Origin: Timonella senegalensis JC301
GTDB taxonomy: Bacteria; Actinomycetota; Actinomycetes; Actinomycetales; Cellulomonadaceae
Assembly (NCBI RefSeq): GCF_000312125.1
Contig: NZ_HE978642.1
Span: 79,992 to 120,249, forward strand
Length of the DNA: 40,258 nucleotides
Direction: 5' to 3'
Shown here: positions 1-8,176 of the stretch, one piece after another
Layout of the letters: the number at the start of each line of letters is the position of its first letter
Numbering within the stretch: position 1 is the first letter of the stretch
Notes under the pieces: generated by a model
What the model saw: only the letters and a program-made list of their open reading frames with translations
Told to the model about the DNA's origin: nothing
Databases searched by the model: none
Made by a program: the position numbers and the translations under genes

Positions 1-299
1 TTCTCGATGACCTTGCGGCGCAACTCAACGATGACCTGGATGGACGCACGGTGTGCGTAGCGCTCGGAGAAACCGGCAACGATGGCACGTGCGACAACTA
101 CTCCGGCAAGAGCAAGGAGAGGAGTGCGGACGTCGGCGAGGCCTGCACCTTGGCTTACAACGGGCGCAAGCACTGCCGCGATGAGCAGTGCTTGCGCAAT
201 GACAAGTCCCGCGGTTGCGACCCCGAACGCGGCCGTCAGAATGACGTAGCCGCGGGCCGGAGTCGCAACCTTGAGGAGTTGTGGATCAAGAGGCTTCAC
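1..299 (-). CDS. cydD: CydD, thiol/heme-linked ABC exporter for cytochrome bd assembly (N-terminus only)
   Basis: The reading frame runs off the left edge of the window. It starts at GTG 299, seven bases after the cydB stop, with an AAGGA Shine-Dalgarno inside the last cydB codons. The first 99 residues show VKPLDPQLL, then a hydrophobic helix (YVILTAAFGVATAGLVIAQ), a second hydrophobic stretch (LLIAAVLAPVV), and a cytoplasmic-looking segment (YAHRASIQVIVELRRKVIE). This is the usual start of an ABC exporter transmembrane domain of the CydD type. In known systems CydCD exports thiols or handles heme so that the bd oxidase can be assembled. The position directly after cydAB in the same orientation fits cydABDC. 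The ATP-binding half lies outside the window, so the identification rests on N-terminal pattern plus context. Confidence 0.85.
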   Translation of the reverse strand, partial: MKPLDPQLLKVATPARGYVILTAAFGVATAGLVIAQALLIAAVLAPVVSQGAGLADVRTPLLALAGVVVARAIVAGFSERYAHRASIQVIVELRRKVIE

Positions 300-305
300 G
301 CTGGA

Positions 306-1358
306 TTAGTCCTTCAGCAGTTCCTTGGGAACTGACAGAGTAGCAAGACCAATTGCGTCTGGGATGTGCTCCACCTTCAGACGCTTGCGGAACACCCAGA
401 TGGTCCATGCCTGGTAGGCCAGGACCAGAGGAACGAGCATCACTGCAACCCACGACATGACAGTCAGGGTGTATGGGGTGGATGCTGCGTTCATGATGTT
501 GAGCGAGTTCTCAGCAACGTTGGACGCAGGCATGACGTTCGGGAACAGCGAACCGAAGATCAGCACGACGGCTGCAACGATAGCAACTGCAGAGAACGTG
601 AAGGCCAGGCCTTCCTTGCCTACGCGGTTGGTCAGGTACACGGCGACTAGGGAAGCGGCCGCGATGATGACTGCAATCCAGGTCCAGCCCTTGCCGTATG
701 CAACCTGAGCCCAGATGGCCCAGGTTCCAGCAGCAAGGATCGAGCCGAGTGCGAACTTGCCGGCGAGTGCGTTGGCACGGACTCGGATGTCCCCGTCCGT
801 CTTAAGTGCCAAGAACAGCGCACCGTGGAGCAGGAAGAGGAGGAGGGTTACTACACCGCCCAGAAGGGCAAATGGGTTGAGCAGCGAGAAGAATCCACCG
901 GTGAACTGGTGGTTTGCGTCAAGCTCGACACCGCGGACCAGGTTTGCAAACGCAACGCCCCACAGGATCGATGGGACCCACGAGCCGAAGATGATTCCAG
1001 CGTCACACCAGCGCTTCCAGTTTCCGTCCTCGATCTTTGCCCGGTACTCGAACGAGATACCGCGAACGATCAGGGCGATCAGGATTATGAAGAGCGGGAT
1101 GTAGAAGCCGGAGAACATCGTGGCGTACCACTCGGGGAACGCAGCAAAGGTTGCGCCACCAGCGGTCAGCAGCCACACCTCGTTGCCGTCCCACAGTGGA
1201 CCAATCGTGTTGATGAGAAGGCGGCGTTCCTTCTCCTTCTTTCCCAGGACGGGAAGAAGCATGCCGACACCGAAGTCAAAGCCTTCGAGCACCAGATACC
1301 CGGTCCAGAGAATGGCGATGAGGACAAACCATAGGACGTTGAGGAATTCGAGTTCCAT
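306..1358 (-). CDS. cydB: Cytochrome bd quinol oxidase subunit II
   Basis: 350 residues, the normal family length. It is the smaller membrane subunit of cytochrome bd oxidase, which passes quinol electrons to oxygen. The N-terminus carries the family signature YLVLEGFDFGVGMLLP in the first helix, followed by GPLWDGNEVWLLTAGG around residues 53-69, a conserved block of CydB. About eight further hydrophobic helices follow. The ATG at 1358 is preceded by an AGGAAAG ribosome site. It lies 28 bases after cydA and is followed within seven bases by cydD, so the three genes are almost certainly one transcript read leftwards. Nothing about the sequence looks damaged. Confidence 0.96.
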   Translation of the reverse strand: MELEFLNVLWFVLIAILWTGYLVLEGFDFGVGMLLPVLGKKEKERRLLINTIGPLWDGNEVWLLTAGGATFAAFPEWYATMFSGFYIPLFIILIALIVRGISFEYRAKIEDGNWKRWCDAGIIFGSWVPSILWGVAFANLVRGVELDANHQFTGGFFSLLNPFALLGGVVTLLLFLLHGALFLALKTDGDIRVRANALAGKFALGSILAAGTWAIWAQVAYGKGWTWIAVIIAAASLVAVYLTNRVGKEGLAFTFSAVAIVAAVVLIFGSLFPNVMPASNVAENSLNIMNAASTPYTLTVMSWVAVMLVPLVLAYQAWTIWVFRKRLKVEHIPDAIGLATLSVPKELLKD

Positions 1359-1386
1359 GTTCTCTTTCCTTTCTTTGGATCAGATA

Positions 1387-2877
1387 TCAGTAAGCGAACG
1401 ACAAAGGCGCGTCTGGGTCGCTGTCGCGACCTGGATTAGCCTCAGGCGAATCGTCGTGGACAATTTCAGGAGCTCCCTGAACCATGTAGCGCCAGATTAA
1501 CCGGGCCCAAATGACGGTCAGGAACGTGTACACAAGCGTGAAGATCGCGAGTGACGCGGCGACGACTCCGGCTCCCTGGACAGTAGTGACACCGTCCGCG
1601 GTGAGCATGCGGATGTCGGTGATGCCGTTTGGATTAGGCACGACTACCCAAGGCTGACGGCCCATCTCGGTGAAGATCCAACCGAACGAAGATGCAAGGA
1701 ATGGCGTTGGGATTGCCACGAGTCCGAGCGTGCCCAGCCACTTGTTGTCCGGGGTGCGTCCCTTGCGGGTGAGCCAGAGCCCTGCCGCAGCGAGCGCTGC
1801 GGAGAAGGCTGCCCAGCCGATCATCAGGCGGAAGGACCAGTACGTGATGGTGAGGTTTGGTACGTAGTTGATGACCTCACCGTTGGCGTCAAACTCGCCG
1901 TACTTCTCTGCGTACTGAGCCTGCAGGTCGTTGATGCCAAGCAGCTGGGAGTTGAAGTCTCCGGTTGCAAGGAAGGAGGTGAAGCCGGGGAGCTCGAGGA
2001 TGTGGTTGACGTTCTCGCAGTCGTTGGAGAAGTCACCGATTGAGAGGATCGAGAATGGCGTGCCACCCTCAGGGGTCTCGCAGATCGCCTCTGCTGCGGC
2101 CATCTTCATGGGCTGCTGCTCAAACATGAGCTTGGCCTGGAAGTCACCGGTGACGGCGAGTCCCACACCTGCAATGACCATGGTCCACAGACCCAGGCGG
2201 AAGCCCTTGCGGTAAACGCCTTCAGCGACCTCTGGACGTCCGCGGCGCTTCTCGCGCACCATCCACCAGCCGGCGATACCGGCAACGAAGGTTCCTGCGG
2301 TGAGCCATGCGGCTGTGATCGTGTGGGGGAATGCAGCGAGAACGGTGCTGTTGGTCAGGACCTCCCAGATGGACTCCATTTCGGCGCGGCCAGTCTCAGG
2401 GTTCAGGCGAGCGCCCACAGGGTGCTGCATGAAGGAGTTGGCGGCCAGAATGAAGTAGGCGGACAGCGTTGTCGCGCCTGCTACGAGCCAAATGGTTGCG
2501 AGGTGAACCTTCTTGTTGAGCCGGTCCCAGCCAAAGATCCATAGTCCGAGGAAGGTGGACTCAACGAAGAACGCGGCGAGCGCTTCCATCGCGAGAGGTG
2601 CGCCGAAGACGTCACCCACGAACCGCGAGTACTCGGACCAGTTCATACCGAACTGGAACTCTTGGACGATACCGGTGACAACACCGATCGCAAAGTTAAT
2701 GAGGAGCAGCTTGCCAAAGAACTTGGTGAGCTTGAGCCAGCGCTCGTCGCCCGTGCGAACCCACTGAGTCTGCATGATGGCGACCAAAGGCGCTAGGCCG
2801 ATAGTGAGTGGAACATAGAAGAAGTGGTAGACGGTCGTGATACCGAACTGCCACCGTGCAATGTCCAGGGATTCCAT
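1387..2877 (-). CDS. cydA: Cytochrome bd quinol oxidase subunit I
   Basis: 496 residues. The heme-bearing subunit of the bd-type terminal oxidase, which reduces oxygen to water with electrons from quinol at the membrane. Visible landmarks are His18 (heme ligand position, VYHFFYVPLTIG), Glu98 and Glu106 in the AMEALAAFFVES block, His185 in AAFPHTITAAW, the quinol-loop segment LMFEQQPMKMAAAEA and the GRQPW motif near the C-terminal half. The ATG at 2877 has a GGGAGAG ribosome site five bases upstream. First gene of the leftward cydABD operon. High-affinity oxidases of this type are normally used at low oxygen, but I saw no certain Rex- or FNR-type operator upstream. Confidence 0.97.
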   Translation of the reverse strand: MESLDIARWQFGITTVYHFFYVPLTIGLAPLVAIMQTQWVRTGDERWLKLTKFFGKLLLINFAIGVVTGIVQEFQFGMNWSEYSRFVGDVFGAPLAMEALAAFFVESTFLGLWIFGWDRLNKKVHLATIWLVAGATTLSAYFILAANSFMQHPVGARLNPETGRAEMESIWEVLTNSTVLAAFPHTITAAWLTAGTFVAGIAGWWMVREKRRGRPEVAEGVYRKGFRLGLWTMVIAGVGLAVTGDFQAKLMFEQQPMKMAAAEAICETPEGGTPFSILSIGDFSNDCENVNHILELPGFTSFLATGDFNSQLLGINDLQAQYAEKYGEFDANGEVINYVPNLTITYWSFRLMIGWAAFSAALAAAGLWLTRKGRTPDNKWLGTLGLVAIPTPFLASSFGWIFTEMGRQPWVVVPNPNGITDIRMLTADGVTTVQGAGVVAASLAIFTLVYTFLTVIWARLIWRYMVQGAPEIVHDDSPEANPGRDSDPDAPLSFAY

Positions 2878-3500
2878 GTCTCTCCCAGTTGAGAAATTGT
2901 TGTGAAAATACCTGCCATGTTCGAACCTATTCCTATTTGCTTTGGTTCGCTGGGACGAAGGTCCCCAAAACCCATTGGTGTGACCAACGATCCCCTCAAG
3001 CGGCGGGCGAACTTGAGCACGTTCTCGCCCCGCCGACGCTTTTATGACGAGATTCTGACAGGTGTCACATAAAGGGACTTTGGGCCCGTGGTCGCCATCG
3101 CGCCCGATTCTGAGCCGTGGGGAACTCTGAAGGCGGGCGAGATAATCGCCGAACTAACGCCCAAATGCCGAACGGTGGTGCCACTGTGAGATACTTGAAT
3201 TTGCGTGGACACCACACGTCCACTCTGAGAACGCGCACTAGCTCACCGCGAACGCGGATCTGCCGTGCAAGGAACCGGAATCATTCGCCTGGGCTACCGC
3301 CCGGACTGTATGAAGAAGATCATCTGACTTCATGCATGGAACCGAAGCCCTGTAGAGCAAGATCGCTCGCCTCCTCGTGCCGTTCCTTTCCTTTGGACTT
3401 CCGTCCGCGGGTCTCATCAACCCGTAAGGACGACTAATGCGTCACCGATGGCCTGTGAGTGTGGAACAGTGCTATCCGGTGGCAGTTTGGAGCACACACA
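2878..3500. other. Divergent spacer between cydA and rne, including the long rne leader
   Basis: About 620 bases without a convincing gene. The left part must hold the cydA promoter reading left. It contains the short palindromes GTTCGAAC (2919-2926) and TGACAGGTGTCA (3056-3067), either of which could be a regulator site, though neither matches a box I can name with confidence. The right part holds a -10-like GATACT at 3190-3195 and then about 300 bases of hairpin-rich sequence leading to rne, described separately. Short open frames on both strands here show no codon bias or ribosome site that would make them genes. Confidence 0.6.
3190..3500 (+). promoter_or_regulatory. Putative rne promoter and structured 5' leader
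   Basis: A -10-like element (GATACT, 3190-3195) sits in the string ATACTTGAA, which is repeated exactly at the rplU promoter (6838-6846). The 300 bases that follow contain several short perfect stems: GTGGAC with GTCCAC, CCGCG with CGCGG, GGAC with GTCC, and CGGGT with ACCCG just before the start region. RNase E mRNAs are known in other bacteria to have long leaders through which the enzyme limits its own synthesis. Whether this leader does the same is inference from position and structure. No strong -35 is visible. Confidence 0.45.
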
Positions 3501-6500
3501 GTGACTCTCAATGATGATTCGCATAACACCGGGGTAAACGAACCCCAGACCACAAGCTCGGGAAAGCCAGCGCGTCGCCGCGTCACCCGAGCAACCTCAT
3601 CCCCAGCCGCGCAGCCAGTTCAGTTCCTGACAGCTGAGACGGCACCAACTGCGGCACCAAAGACCACCGTGGGCGGCGCAGCAGTCGTCTCCGGAACGAA
3701 CACCACCGAAGAAACCGGGACCGCGCCACGCCGTTCCCGCCGCGCAACCTCGAGCGGACGCGCCGCCGGTGCGGCCGTAGCCGTCGCTGGAACTGCAACA
3801 GAGATTGCCGCACAGGCAACCGAGGCAAACGAGCGTTCGCAAACAGCTCAGGCAGCTACCGAAGAAGCGCCAAAGAGGACGACGACCGCAAAGAAGAGCA
3901 CTGCCAAGTCCGCCAAGGGCGGGGCAAAGGGCTCGTCTTCAGCCGCACAGTCAAGCGACGCAGAAGCTGCAGCCGAGAAGGACTCCTCCGCTGCACCCAA
4001 GACCACCCGCTCGCGTTCACGCAAAAAGCCGGACGCTGCTGTAGACACTGTTGCAGAGGCCTCCACCGACACGCCAGCAGTTGAAGAGGCAGCCCCTCAC
4101 AGCGAAAAGCCAAAGACCCCGAGGAGCCGTACCCGCACCTCGGCAAAGTCGGCGACCGCTCAAGCCAAGGACGCAACGGAAGTCGCGGAAACAGAAGCGC
4201 CAAGCGAGTCCAAGGCACAATCGTCGCAAAGCACTGAGAAGCCAAAGACGGGACGCGGTCGTTCGCGCCGCGGAGCCGGCGTATTCTCCGACCCCACCGC
4301 GGGCGCAGTGTCAGAGACGCCAGCCGCACCTGTGCGACCACGCCTCGCCACCACGGCCCTCCTGTTCCAGGCGCCAGACCTGAACGCTGTGCCAGAGCCA
4401 GTGGTCGAGGAAGAAGAGACCGAAGAGGTAGTAGAGGTTGTTGAGCAGGCTCCACGCCGCTCCCGCAACCAGCGCAACCGAAAGGGCTCGCAGGACCGCC
4501 GCAGCAACCAGGAGCACACCGCGTCCGACGAGGATGCGCAGGGTGCAGCTCAGGGTGCCCCACAGGACCAGGCCGAAACCCAGAATGCCAAGGCCGCCGA
4601 CGAGGAGACCGAGGAATCCGCCGAAGACCAGACGGGAGGCACGGACGAGGGGCAGGACGAGTCGGACGACTCACCGCGCCGTCGTCGCCGCCGTGGAGGT
4701 CGGGGACGTCGCAACCGGAACTCTTCGGACAACGACTCTGACTCCGACTCCGACGACAATGAGCACGACTCGGAAGGGTCCGAAGACTCGCGTAGCGCAG
4801 GCTCCTCCGACACCGAATCCGAGGACACTGAGGACTCCGACGACTCGGATGACGAGTACTCGTCTTCGCGCCGTCGCCGTCGTCGCCGCCGTTCCGGCCG
4901 TACGGGCGAGGAGCGTGGCTCACGCACCGCATCGGACGAAGTCACCGCACTCAAGGGCTCCACAAGGCTCGAGGCAAAGCGCCAGCGCCGCCGCGAAGGC
5001 CGCGACGCCGGACGCCGCCGCACCATCATCACCGAGGCAGAGTTCCTGGCTCGCCGCGAGTCGGTCGAACGCTCAATGGTCGTGCGCGAGCGCGACGGAC
5101 GTACCCAGATCGCAGTCCTCGAGGACGGCGTACTGGTGGAGCACTACGTATCGCAGCAGAGCTCCGCATCGATGGCCGGTAACGTCTACCTGGGCCGCGT
5201 CCAGAACGTGCTGCCATCCATGGAAGCCGCATTCATCGACATCGGAAAGGGTCGCAACGCGGTCCTCTATGCCGGTGAGGTTAACTGGGACGCACATGGC
5301 GTTGACGGCCAGCCGCGACGCATCGAGCAGGCGCTCAAGTCGGGCGACACCGTGCTTGTGCAAGTCACCAAGGACCCAATCGGCCACAAGGGTGCACGCC
5401 TGACCTCGCAGGTCACGCTCGCCGGACGCTACCTCGTGTACGTTCCAGGTGGCGGCATGACCGGTATTTCGCGCAAACTCCCAGATGTAGAGCGCAGCCG
5501 CCTCAAGCGCATCCTGCGTGAGGTCGTTCCAGAGGGTGCCGGCGTCATCGTTCGCACCGCAGCCGAGGGCGCTTCCGAGGAAGAACTGAAGGCGGATATC
5601 GCACGCCTTCAGGGCCAGTGGGAGAAGATCGAGAAGAAGTCTAAGACCGCGAACGCCCCAGCACTCCTGCAGGGCGAGCCAGACCTGGCAATCCGCGTGG
5701 TCCGCGACATCTTCAACGACGACTTCACCTCGCTCAAGGTCCAGGGCCACGGCGCTTGGGAAGAGATCTCGTCCTACGTGGCAGAACTCGCACCAGACCT
5801 TGCTGACCGCGTGAGCAAGTGGGTAGACAACAAGGACATCTTCTCGTCGGCACGTGTTGACGAGCAGCTCGCCAAGGGCATGGACCGCAAGGTCTGGCTC
5901 CCATCCGGTGGCTCGCTCGTGATCGACCGCACCGAGGCAATGACAGTCATCGACGTCAACACGGGCAAGTTCACCGGTCAGGGTGGCACGCTCGAGGAAA
6001 CCGTGACGCGTAACAACATCGAGGCAGCGGAAGAGATCGTCCGCCAGCTCCGACTGCGCGACATCGGTGGAATCATCGTCATCGACTTCATCGACATGGT
6101 CCTCGAGTCCAACCGTGACCTTGTGTTGCGCCGACTGGTCGAGTGCCTCGGCCGCGATCGCACCAAGCACCAGGTCGCCGAGGTCACCTCGCTCGGACTC
6201 GTGCAGATGACCCGCAAGCGCGTGGGACAGGGCCTTGTTGAAGCCTTCTCCACCACCTGTGAACACTGCAACGGCCGTGGCTTCATCGTGCACGAAGAGC
6301 CAAACGAGAAGCAGGGTCAGCACGTCCACAACAACTCGCCAGAGGTCAAGAGCGCGGGCTCCGGTTCCGGCTCGGCCGAGGGTGAGCAGGGCGGATCCAA
6401 GCGTTCGCGCCGCAAGCGCAACTCGAACAAGGACAACTCGGGTGAGACTGCTGCAACCCAGAGCGGATCGCAGGAATCCAGCGATAAGCCGGCCGAGGGT

Positions 6501-6755
6501 GCAGACGAGACTCGCGATGCCGTCAAGGCAACGCTCGCCACGATTGCTGCGGCTGCGGCGAGTGCGCACGAGGCATCGGCGGAAGCTGAGCCAGTTGCGG
6601 AGCCAGTAGTTGACGCGCCTGCCAAGACCGAGGCTCCCGCCGAGCTAGCTGCAGAAACAGCGCCAGAGCCTGTGGAGCAGCCTGAAGAAACAGCTGTCGA
6701 GGCACCCGCCGGGGCTGACGCGGAGCCAACCGAAGCGGCTCCCGCACAAGACTGA
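3501..6755 (+). CDS. rne: Ribonuclease E/G with long disordered N-terminal extension
   Basis: 1084 residues from GTG 3501, which has GGAG eight bases upstream. An in-frame GTG at 3459 would add 14 residues but has no ribosome site. The first ~500 residues are low-complexity, Ala/Thr/Ser-rich, then acidic serine runs interleaved with arginine clusters, typical of the RNA- and protein-binding arms of actinobacterial RNase E. The catalytic core follows: an S1 domain (AGNVYLGRVQNVLPSMEAAF), then metal-binding Asp818 in TVIDVNTGKFTG and Asp862 in IIVIDFIDM, and the zinc-link Cys920/Cys923 (CEHCNGRG). A second acidic/Ala-Glu-rich tail closes the protein. It is the main mRNA-decay and rRNA-processing endonuclease. 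It sits upstream of rplU-rpmA-obg, a standard actinobacterial order. Confidence 0.95.
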   Translation: MTLNDDSHNTGVNEPQTTSSGKPARRRVTRATSSPAAQPVQFLTAETAPTAAPKTTVGGAAVVSGTNTTEETGTAPRRSRRATSSGRAAGAAVAVAGTATEIAAQATEANERSQTAQAATEEAPKRTTTAKKSTAKSAKGGAKGSSSAAQSSDAEAAAEKDSSAAPKTTRSRSRKKPDAAVDTVAEASTDTPAVEEAAPHSEKPKTPRSRTRTSAKSATAQAKDATEVAETEAPSESKAQSSQSTEKPKTGRGRSRRGAGVFSDPTAGAVSETPAAPVRPRLATTALLFQAPDLNAVPEPVVEEEETEEVVEVVEQAPRRSRNQRNRKGSQDRRSNQEHTASDEDAQGAAQGAPQDQAETQNAKAADEETEESAEDQTGGTDEGQDESDDSPRRRRRRGGRGRRNRNSSDNDSDSDSDDNEHDSEGSEDSRSAGSSDTESEDTEDSDDSDDEYSSSRRRRRRRRSGRTGEERGSRTASDEVTALKGSTRLEAKRQRRREGRDAGRRRTIITEAEFLARRESVERSMVVRERDGRTQIAVLEDGVLVEHYVSQQSSASMAGNVYLGRVQNVLPSMEAAFIDIGKGRNAVLYAGEVNWDAHGVDGQPRRIEQALKSGDTVLVQVTKDPIGHKGARLTSQVTLAGRYLVYVPGGGMTGISRKLPDVERSRLKRILREVVPEGAGVIVRTAAEGASEEELKADIARLQGQWEKIEKKSKTANAPALLQGEPDLAIRVVRDIFNDDFTSLKVQGHGAWEEISSYVAELAPDLADRVSKWVDNKDIFSSARVDEQLAKGMDRKVWLPSGGSLVIDRTEAMTVIDVNTGKFTGQGGTLEETVTRNNIEAAEEIVRQLRLRDIGGIIVIDFIDMVLESNRDLVLRRLVECLGRDRTKHQVAEVTSLGLVQMTRKRVGQGLVEAFSTTCEHCNGRGFIVHEEPNEKQGQHVHNNSPEVKSAGSGSGSAEGEQGGSKRSRRKRNSNKDNSGETAATQSGSQESSDKPAEGADETRDAVKATLATIAAAAASAHEASAEAEPVAEPVVDAPAKTEAPAELAAETAPEPVEQPEETAVEAPAGADAEPTEAAPAQD

Positions 6756-6798
6756 AGGTAGTACGAGGCGGCGCCGCAAAAATGTGGCGTTGAACAAA

Positions 6799-6831
6799 TG
6801 TGCCGCCGTGTGTTTATTCGCACGGCGCACA
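6799..6831 (+). terminator. Hairpin at the end of rne
   Basis: GTGCCGCCGTG pairs with CACGGCGCAC across a TGTTTATTCG loop, with one bulged base. There is no T-tract. It lies 44 bases after the rne stop and immediately before the TATACT promoter element, so it may end the rne transcript or protect its 3' end. Termination is inferred from position. Confidence 0.4.
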
Positions 6832-6836
6832 CCTTG

Positions 6837-6842
6837 TATACT
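6837..6842 (+). promoter_or_regulatory. -10 element of the rplU promoter
   Basis: TATACT preceded by TTG (extended -10 style), in the string ATACTTGAA shared with the rne promoter. The -35 region (around 6813-6818) is weak. It lies 572 bases before the rplU start, implying a very long leader. Confidence 0.5.
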
Positions 6843-6847
6843 TGAAG

Positions 6848-7414
6848 ATCGTGAGTGCGAATAGCACCCACAAGACTTCCTCTGACAGGACCGATTGGGC
6901 TTGTTCAGCGGATGGCCGTATGGCATTCATCTCGGCTGTGATCGCAAGAGATCGAGCCCGCGCTTACGTGGGGGTAGATCCTCGCAGTATGAGATAACTG
7001 CTAACGACGGAGCGGACGTAAACCGAGCGTTGTTTTCAGTTGGGCGGACCCGGCTTTGGCCGGTTGATCCGCCTGTTGCGTGGCATGTCTTAGTAGGACG
7101 TGGTGTCACGCAGTTCTTCAGGTAATGAGGGACGGTCATAAACGGAGCTCTTCTTGACGAGCGTCACATGGCGCTCCATAGAGTTGAGCCCCCATATCGC
7201 ATAGACTCTAAATGTCACTGTGCTTGTCGGGCATTCACGTGCCCTCACACTCCAAGCACTGAGGCTGCCCGCAGGGTTGGATTTCCTTCCCGCCGGCTTC
7301 ATGTGACTATGCGATCTGTTTCCGCGACTGATCGTCGGCGATGAGAATCGCCGTTCCAATCGACCTGGGGAATCCCAGTTCACACGTCCTAGAGACTACA
7401 GAGAGTAGAGCAAC
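6848..7414 (+). ncRNA. Long structured leader RNA upstream of rplU
   Basis: About 570 bases without a gene, packed with perfect stems. Nested stem GGCGGA/TCCGCC (7043-7048 with 7068-7073) encloses CCGGC/GCCGG (7050-7063). GCGTG/CACGC (7078-7082 with 7107-7111) encloses CATGTC/GACGTG. GGAGC/GCTCC (7144-7148 with 7173-7177) encloses TGAC/GTCA. CGGCGAT and ATCGCCG close on a GAGA tetraloop (7336-7353). CTGGG/CCCAG closes on GAAT (7365-7378), 36 bases before rplU. Leaders through which L21 controls its own operon are known in Firmicutes; a link here is inference. An independently acting RNA is also possible. No tRNA, tmRNA, SRP or RNase P signature was found. Confidence 0.5.
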
Positions 7415-7723
7415 GTGGTTTACGCGATCGTCAAGGCTGGTGGCCGCCAGGAGAAGGTTTCTGTTGGTGACGTCGTAGTCGTCGACCGAATTTCCGGTTC
7501 CGCTGGCGACTCCGTTGAGCTTCCTGCGATCCTTCTCGTTGATGGAGCAAAGGTAACCGTCGATGCAGCAAAGCTTGCAAAGGTAAAGGTTTCCGCTGAG
7601 ATCCTCCGCGACGAAAAGGGTCCAAAGATCAGCATCCTCAAGTACAAGAACAAGACTGGTTACAAGAAGCGCCAGGGTCACCGCCAGGCACTGACCCGCC
7701 TGAAGGTTACCGGCATCAAGTGA
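7415..7723 (+). CDS. rplU: 50S ribosomal protein L21
   Basis: 102 residues, the full family length. It starts at GTG 7415 ([20 protein letters not shown]), the canonical L21 N-terminus, and ends with the conserved [17 protein letters not shown] block that contacts 23S rRNA. The ribosome site is modest (AGAG). rpmA follows after 65 bases, the usual pairing, and the two share the long structured leader. Confidence 0.98.
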   Translation: MVYAIVKAGGRQEKVSVGDVVVVDRISGSAGDSVELPAILLVDGAKVTVDAAKLAKVKVSAEILRDEKGPKISILKYKNKTGYKKRQGHRQALTRLKVTGIK

Positions 7724-7788
7724 CTTCGTTGGTGTCCCGCACTCTGGGGCACTGAGCAAACTTATTCTTAGGAAAGACAGGTACTGTC

Positions 7789-8046
7789 ATGGCACACAAA
7801 AAAGGTGCGAGTTCGTCCAGGAACGGTCGCGACTCGAACGCACAGCGTCTCGGCGTAAAGCGCTTCGGCGGCCAGGTTGTTAAGGCCGGCGAGATCATCG
7901 TTCGCCAGCGTGGAACTCACTTCCACCCAGGTGAGAACGTTGGCCGCGGTGGCGACGACACTCTCTTCGCTCTGACCGCTGGTGCAGTCCAGTTCGGCAC
8001 TCGCCGTGGACGCAAGGTCATCGACATCGTCGAAGCAACCGCCTGA
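7789..8046 (+). CDS. rpmA: 50S ribosomal protein L27
   Basis: 85 residues. Starts [20 protein letters not shown] and continues with [15 protein letters not shown] and [12 protein letters not shown], all diagnostic of L27, whose N-terminus reaches the peptidyl-transferase centre. There is no cleavable Firmicutes-type N-terminal extension. An AGGAAAG element lies upstream of ATG 7789. Second gene of the rplU-rpmA pair, closed by a strong terminator. Confidence 0.98.
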   Translation: MAHKKGASSSRNGRDSNAQRLGVKRFGGQVVKAGEIIVRQRGTHFHPGENVGRGGDDTLFALTAGAVQFGTRRGRKVIDIVEATA

Positions 8047-8069
8047 TTTTCGCGGTTTAGCTTTTCGTG

Positions 8070-8101
8070 AAGGGACGCACCGTTAGGTGCGTCCCTTTGC
8101 A
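8070..8101 (+). terminator. Rho-independent terminator after rpmA
   Basis: AAGGGACGCACC and GGTGCGTCCCTT form a perfect 12-bp stem closed by GTTA (8070-8097), followed by T-rich sequence. It separates rplU-rpmA from obg. Confidence 0.9.
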
Positions 8102-8176
8102 TTTTGAATAGACTTACATTGCCGGTGCGCGTTCGTGCGCGCTCGGCGCACTTCACTGCTTACGGATAGGTAGATC

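Noticed and set aside
2897-2906. Possible Rex half site (TTGTTGTGAA) upstream of cydA
   Set aside because: Only one half is present; the inverted partner TTCACAA at the right distance is missing.
2919-2926. GTTCGAAC as a LexA box near cydA
   Set aside because: Only one short palindrome, without the spaced second half expected of an actinobacterial LexA site.
3856-4932. 358-residue minus-strand frame rich in Arg and Pro
   Set aside because: Shadow of the low-complexity N-terminus of RNase E; composition follows the opposite strand.
5073-6569. 498-residue minus-strand frame opposite rne
   Set aside because: A mirror of the rne reading frame created by its GC-biased third positions; no ribosome site or recognisable domain.
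7331-7353. GATCGTCG in the rplU leader as element A
   Set aside because: It forms part of the GAGA-capped hairpin and lacks both the purine arm and the AATCAGG end.
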